A stretch of 64,000 nucleotides of DNA, taken from contig FJUW01000011.1 of NCBI GenBank assembly GCA_900074885.1, forward strand, positions 769,890-833,889. Reading direction: 5' to 3'. This document shows, piece by piece, positions 61,470 through 64,000 of the stretch (positions within the stretch are counted from its first letter, which is position 1; each line of letters begins with the position of its first letter). The notes below the pieces were generated by a model. It was not told where the DNA came from. It made no database searches and saw only the letters and a program-made list of their open reading frames with translations. Made by a program: the position numbers and the translations under genes. The DNA comes from Rhynchosporium graminicola. Taxonomy: Eukaryota > Ascomycota > Leotiomycetes > Helotiales > Ploettnerulaceae.

Positions 61470-62420
61470 GTACGTCCTAGGTTAGCGATACTTCTGCGCC
61501 GAGTACTTAGAGTATAATAAATATAAGGTCACGAAAGACTATATAAGAATTCTTTTTATCGCGCTTCTCGCTCTCTCTGCTAACTCTAACGACTCTAATA
61601 ATAAGGTATATTATAACCTAGCTATTAAGCGGATCGCTTATACGAAGTATAGGGCTAAGCTATACGTCTACCTCCTTCTACCTTACCTATCCTCTTCTTA
61701 TAATAGCTAGTATCTAACGCTGTAATATATATATTATACTTAATATTAGTCCTATAGTATAGAGTATCTCTACTAACTGAGCTCTTCTTACTACTACCTC
61801 TAGATACTTCGATACTACTATATATAGTAGCTTACTAGGGAGTATTCCTTATCAGCTCGATTTATCCGAGGAGAAGCTAGAGGTCGTCCAGATATATATC
61901 GACTAAGCGAGTTCCGGGCTAATCGATCCTATATCGCTACTCCCTAACGCCCTTACCCGCTACCTAGTATTATACGAAGAGGCGTAAGTTTTTAGTGACT
62001 ATATTATTACTCCGGAGTTCTATAACTTTCTTCTAGAATTCCTTATTTAAAAGTAGCGCCTCGGCAGACTCCGAGCTAAGTCGGTCCGCTATATCTATAA
62101 TAATACCTCTGCTCAGAGTAGCTTAAGAAAGCTCCTAGGGCAAGTAGGCTTCTACTAGTGCCCCTTAATTACTAAGTATATATCGAGTAGGGATATACTA
62201 ACTATCGCGTTATAGAAAGGCTTATTCGTAGAAGGGAGTGAGTTTATAGTGGATTTTACTAAAGGTAGCTTAGAATTAGCTAGTTAGATCGCTTAGGAGG
62301 AAGAAAGCACTCCGCTTCTCGACTAGATTAACGCCTCTCCCTTCTATATAATAGATCCGGCTTACCCTAGCTTTAGGCGCTCCTACCTTAGTTTTAGAGA
62401 CTTTAGGCTAAGATAGTAAT
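61470..62420 (+). pseudogene. Degenerate coding frame, family unknown
   Basis: A + strand frame holds long protein-like runs broken by TAG at likely Gln/Trp positions: RYFCAEYLEYNKYKVTKDYI (about 61,488), LSEEKLEVVQIYID (61,862), ASSGLIDPISLLPNALTRYL (about 61,907), ITPEFYNFLLEFLI (about 62,007), NNTSAQSSLRKLLGQVGFY (about 62,099) and SPFYIIDPAYPSFRRSYLSF (about 62,337). It ends near 62,420. The density of consistent frame shows it was a real gene before RIP. The family is not recognised. Confidence 0.5.
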
Positions 62421-63189
62421 TATAAAGTAATAGTCCCTTTCCTCGTAATTAGTAAATAGATTACCTTAAAGCTTTCTATAATCTGCGAAATAACCCTTGA
62501 TATTTTATAGCCTATGACTTATAGCGTATAGTTTCCTAAAGTGAACCCTAATCTATATTACGAATATATATATATTATTATATCTATTATCTAAAAGCCG
62601 CGAGTTCTAACTTAGCTCTTATTATCTAATAGCAAATATATAAGGATTCCCTCCCTTTCTACTTAGGAATTAAAGCTATCTAAATCTGCCTTTTAATACA
62701 GTAGAAGAAGGAAATCTATCCTAGTATATTCTTCTTCTACTAAGAATAAATAGCTATTTTCTCTATTTAGTTATATTAAGGGTATCGCTCTGCTATTACG
62801 CTTCTTACGAAGGAAAGTAAGTATATAACTTAAGTAATCTTATAGAGATACTCTCGACTTAAAATAGGATATTTCTTATATCCTTACGATACCTTAACTT
62901 ATCTCTCTATACTTATTAAGTAGGACTAGTTCGGAAGCCTTAAATAGATCTAGTTAAGCCTAAGACTATAACCTATAAGTATATATTCCGATCTATCTAT
63001 TTCTATTATCTTGTTATATAAACGCGAGATCTTATAATAGTTCTATATTATTTCAAAGTTAATCCTCATATAAAGAGCTCTATAATATCAGAAGACTTAC
63101 CTATAATCGCATTTATATTATATACTAAATATAAGTAATAATAGAACTTAGGTCGGAGATATATTATATATTAAAGATAATAAGATAGT

Positions 63190-64000
63190 TTCGATTATAT
63201 CCGAAAAGTAGTCTCGGATAAGATTCATGTTCTATTAGGGATAAGAGCCTAGGAAAGAATATTAGTTATATTTTATATTATTAATTATAATCTAACTTCT
63301 ATCATACTGAAAATAATTCCGTGATATGATCCGTGTTATAATAGGGAACACGCCTATAATAGGATGCTAAGTATATTATATACTACTTATATTATGAAGT
63401 CTTAGAATTATATGAATATACTACTTGGTATTATAGTATATAATAAGCTCTAAGTCATATTATATCTCTTATGTTATAAGAGAGTTTTTATCTTACTTAA
63501 CACACGAGGTATTAATTATATTTATATTATATTACGTATATATCTTATCGCAAGTTTCTGGTTATATTGCCCTCCGTTAGCTATAATATAAAGTCTATTA
63601 TAGTAAGGGAATTAACCCGAGACTAGGACTACGTTATATCGTGAGTCGTCCTATATAACAGGACTCTAGTGATACTAGATATTTTGAATTATAACGTGAC
63701 TTCTATTATACTAAGAGAATAGTTTCATGATCTACTCTAGGTTATAGATGAATTACTAGCTTATAACAGATTTATAGTCATAATATGTATTCAGGATTAT
63801 GATATAATTCCTGTTATACTAAGAGGATAGCTTTATGACCTATTTTATATTATAGGAGGTATACTAGCCTATGATACGATTCTAGTTATATTATATATTC
63901 AGGATTATAACGGGTTTCCTATTATACTAAGAGGATAGCTTTATAACCTATTCTATATTATAGGAGGTATACCAGACTATGATACGATTCCAGTTATACT
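63190..64000. repeat. 108-bp satellite array running off the window end
   Basis: AAGGGA/AAGAGA/AAGAGG anchors lie at 63605, 63713, 63821 and 63929, exactly 108 bp apart; more diverged units extend back to about 63,190. Units carry ATGATACGATTC(C/T)AGTTAT and a half-unit GGATTATAACGGGTTTCCT, so each appears to be a dimer of about 54 bp. The array continues beyond base 64,000. Confidence 0.88.

Larger units (their letters stand above)
37691..64000. other. AT-rich RIP block with satellites and degenerate genes
   Basis: From 37,691 to the window end CpA and TpG are nearly absent and TpA is in excess, as in the retroelement block, but no LTR pair is seen. Six tandem arrays and several long stop-riddled frames are listed separately. 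Stretches not covered by those entries (39,270-41,440, 41,472-42,527, 46,260-48,100, 49,063-50,360, 57,401-58,420 and 62,420-63,190) show only degenerate DNA in which I recognise no gene. There is a poly(A) run near 38,020. Confidence 0.8.

Noticed and set aside
37691..64000. Integrated large DNA virus or linear plasmid
   Set aside because: Repeated gene-boundary motifs prompted the idea, but no capsid, polymerase, primase or packaging ATPase trace was recognised, and RIP damage indicates a repeated nuclear sequence.
37691..64000. Starship giant element
   Set aside because: No DUF3435 tyrosine-recombinase captain could be recognised in the readable frames; it could lie outside the window.

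Overview
The window reads as nuclear DNA of a filamentous ascomycete (Pezizomycotina). The genes have short introns of about 49-105 bp with GT/AG ends. They are typical fungal families: a Rvs161/Hob3 BAR protein, Alb1, an AIF-like oxidoreductase, a maltose-permease-type MFS carrier and an OPT peptide transporter. The repeats carry an extreme signature of repeat-induced point mutation (RIP): CpA and TpG are almost absent, and TAG/TAA replace expected Gln and Trp codons. The class within Pezizomycotina cannot be decided from the sequence alone.

Layout. (1) 1-15,104 is a normal-composition gene region: AIF-like oxidoreductase (+), RVS161 homologue (-, five exons) divergent from ALB1 (+, two exons), then about 4.5 kb of gene-poor DNA with a small TA-flanked inverted-repeat element, a broken GH27 alpha-galactosidase gene (-), and a three-exon MFS sugar transporter (+). 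(2) 15,110-30,738 is one Ty3/gypsy chromovirus (element A, + strand) with identical-length LTRs and target duplication GTTGC. It was interrupted twice: by gypsy element B (16,669-23,217, - strand, duplication ACTAG) and by short non-coding LTR element C (26,659-28,887, duplication CGTCG). All three are RIP-inactivated, and all boundaries can be read to the base. (3) 30,739-37,690 is a gene island with a mariner-type MITE and an apparently intact seven-exon oligopeptide transporter (-). (4) 37,691-64,000 is a second AT-rich RIP block without visible LTR pairs. It holds tandem arrays of 93, 58, 72, 85 and 108 bp, several long degenerate reading frames (one with JmjC-like features), and a 25-bp near-palindrome found eight times at 1-5 kb spacing. 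Related satellite monomers lie at both ends of this block.

Functionally, the MFS carrier and the dead alpha-galactosidase look like the remnant of an alpha-galactoside/alpha-glucoside uptake and hydrolysis pair. The OPT transporter would import peptides. RVS161 and ALB1 are housekeeping genes for membrane remodelling/endocytosis and 60S ribosome maturation. The most unusual part is block 4: its palindrome-punctuated, satellite-bracketed layout suggests a large multigene mobile element that RIP has silenced. This is an inference and needs genome-wide copies to test.
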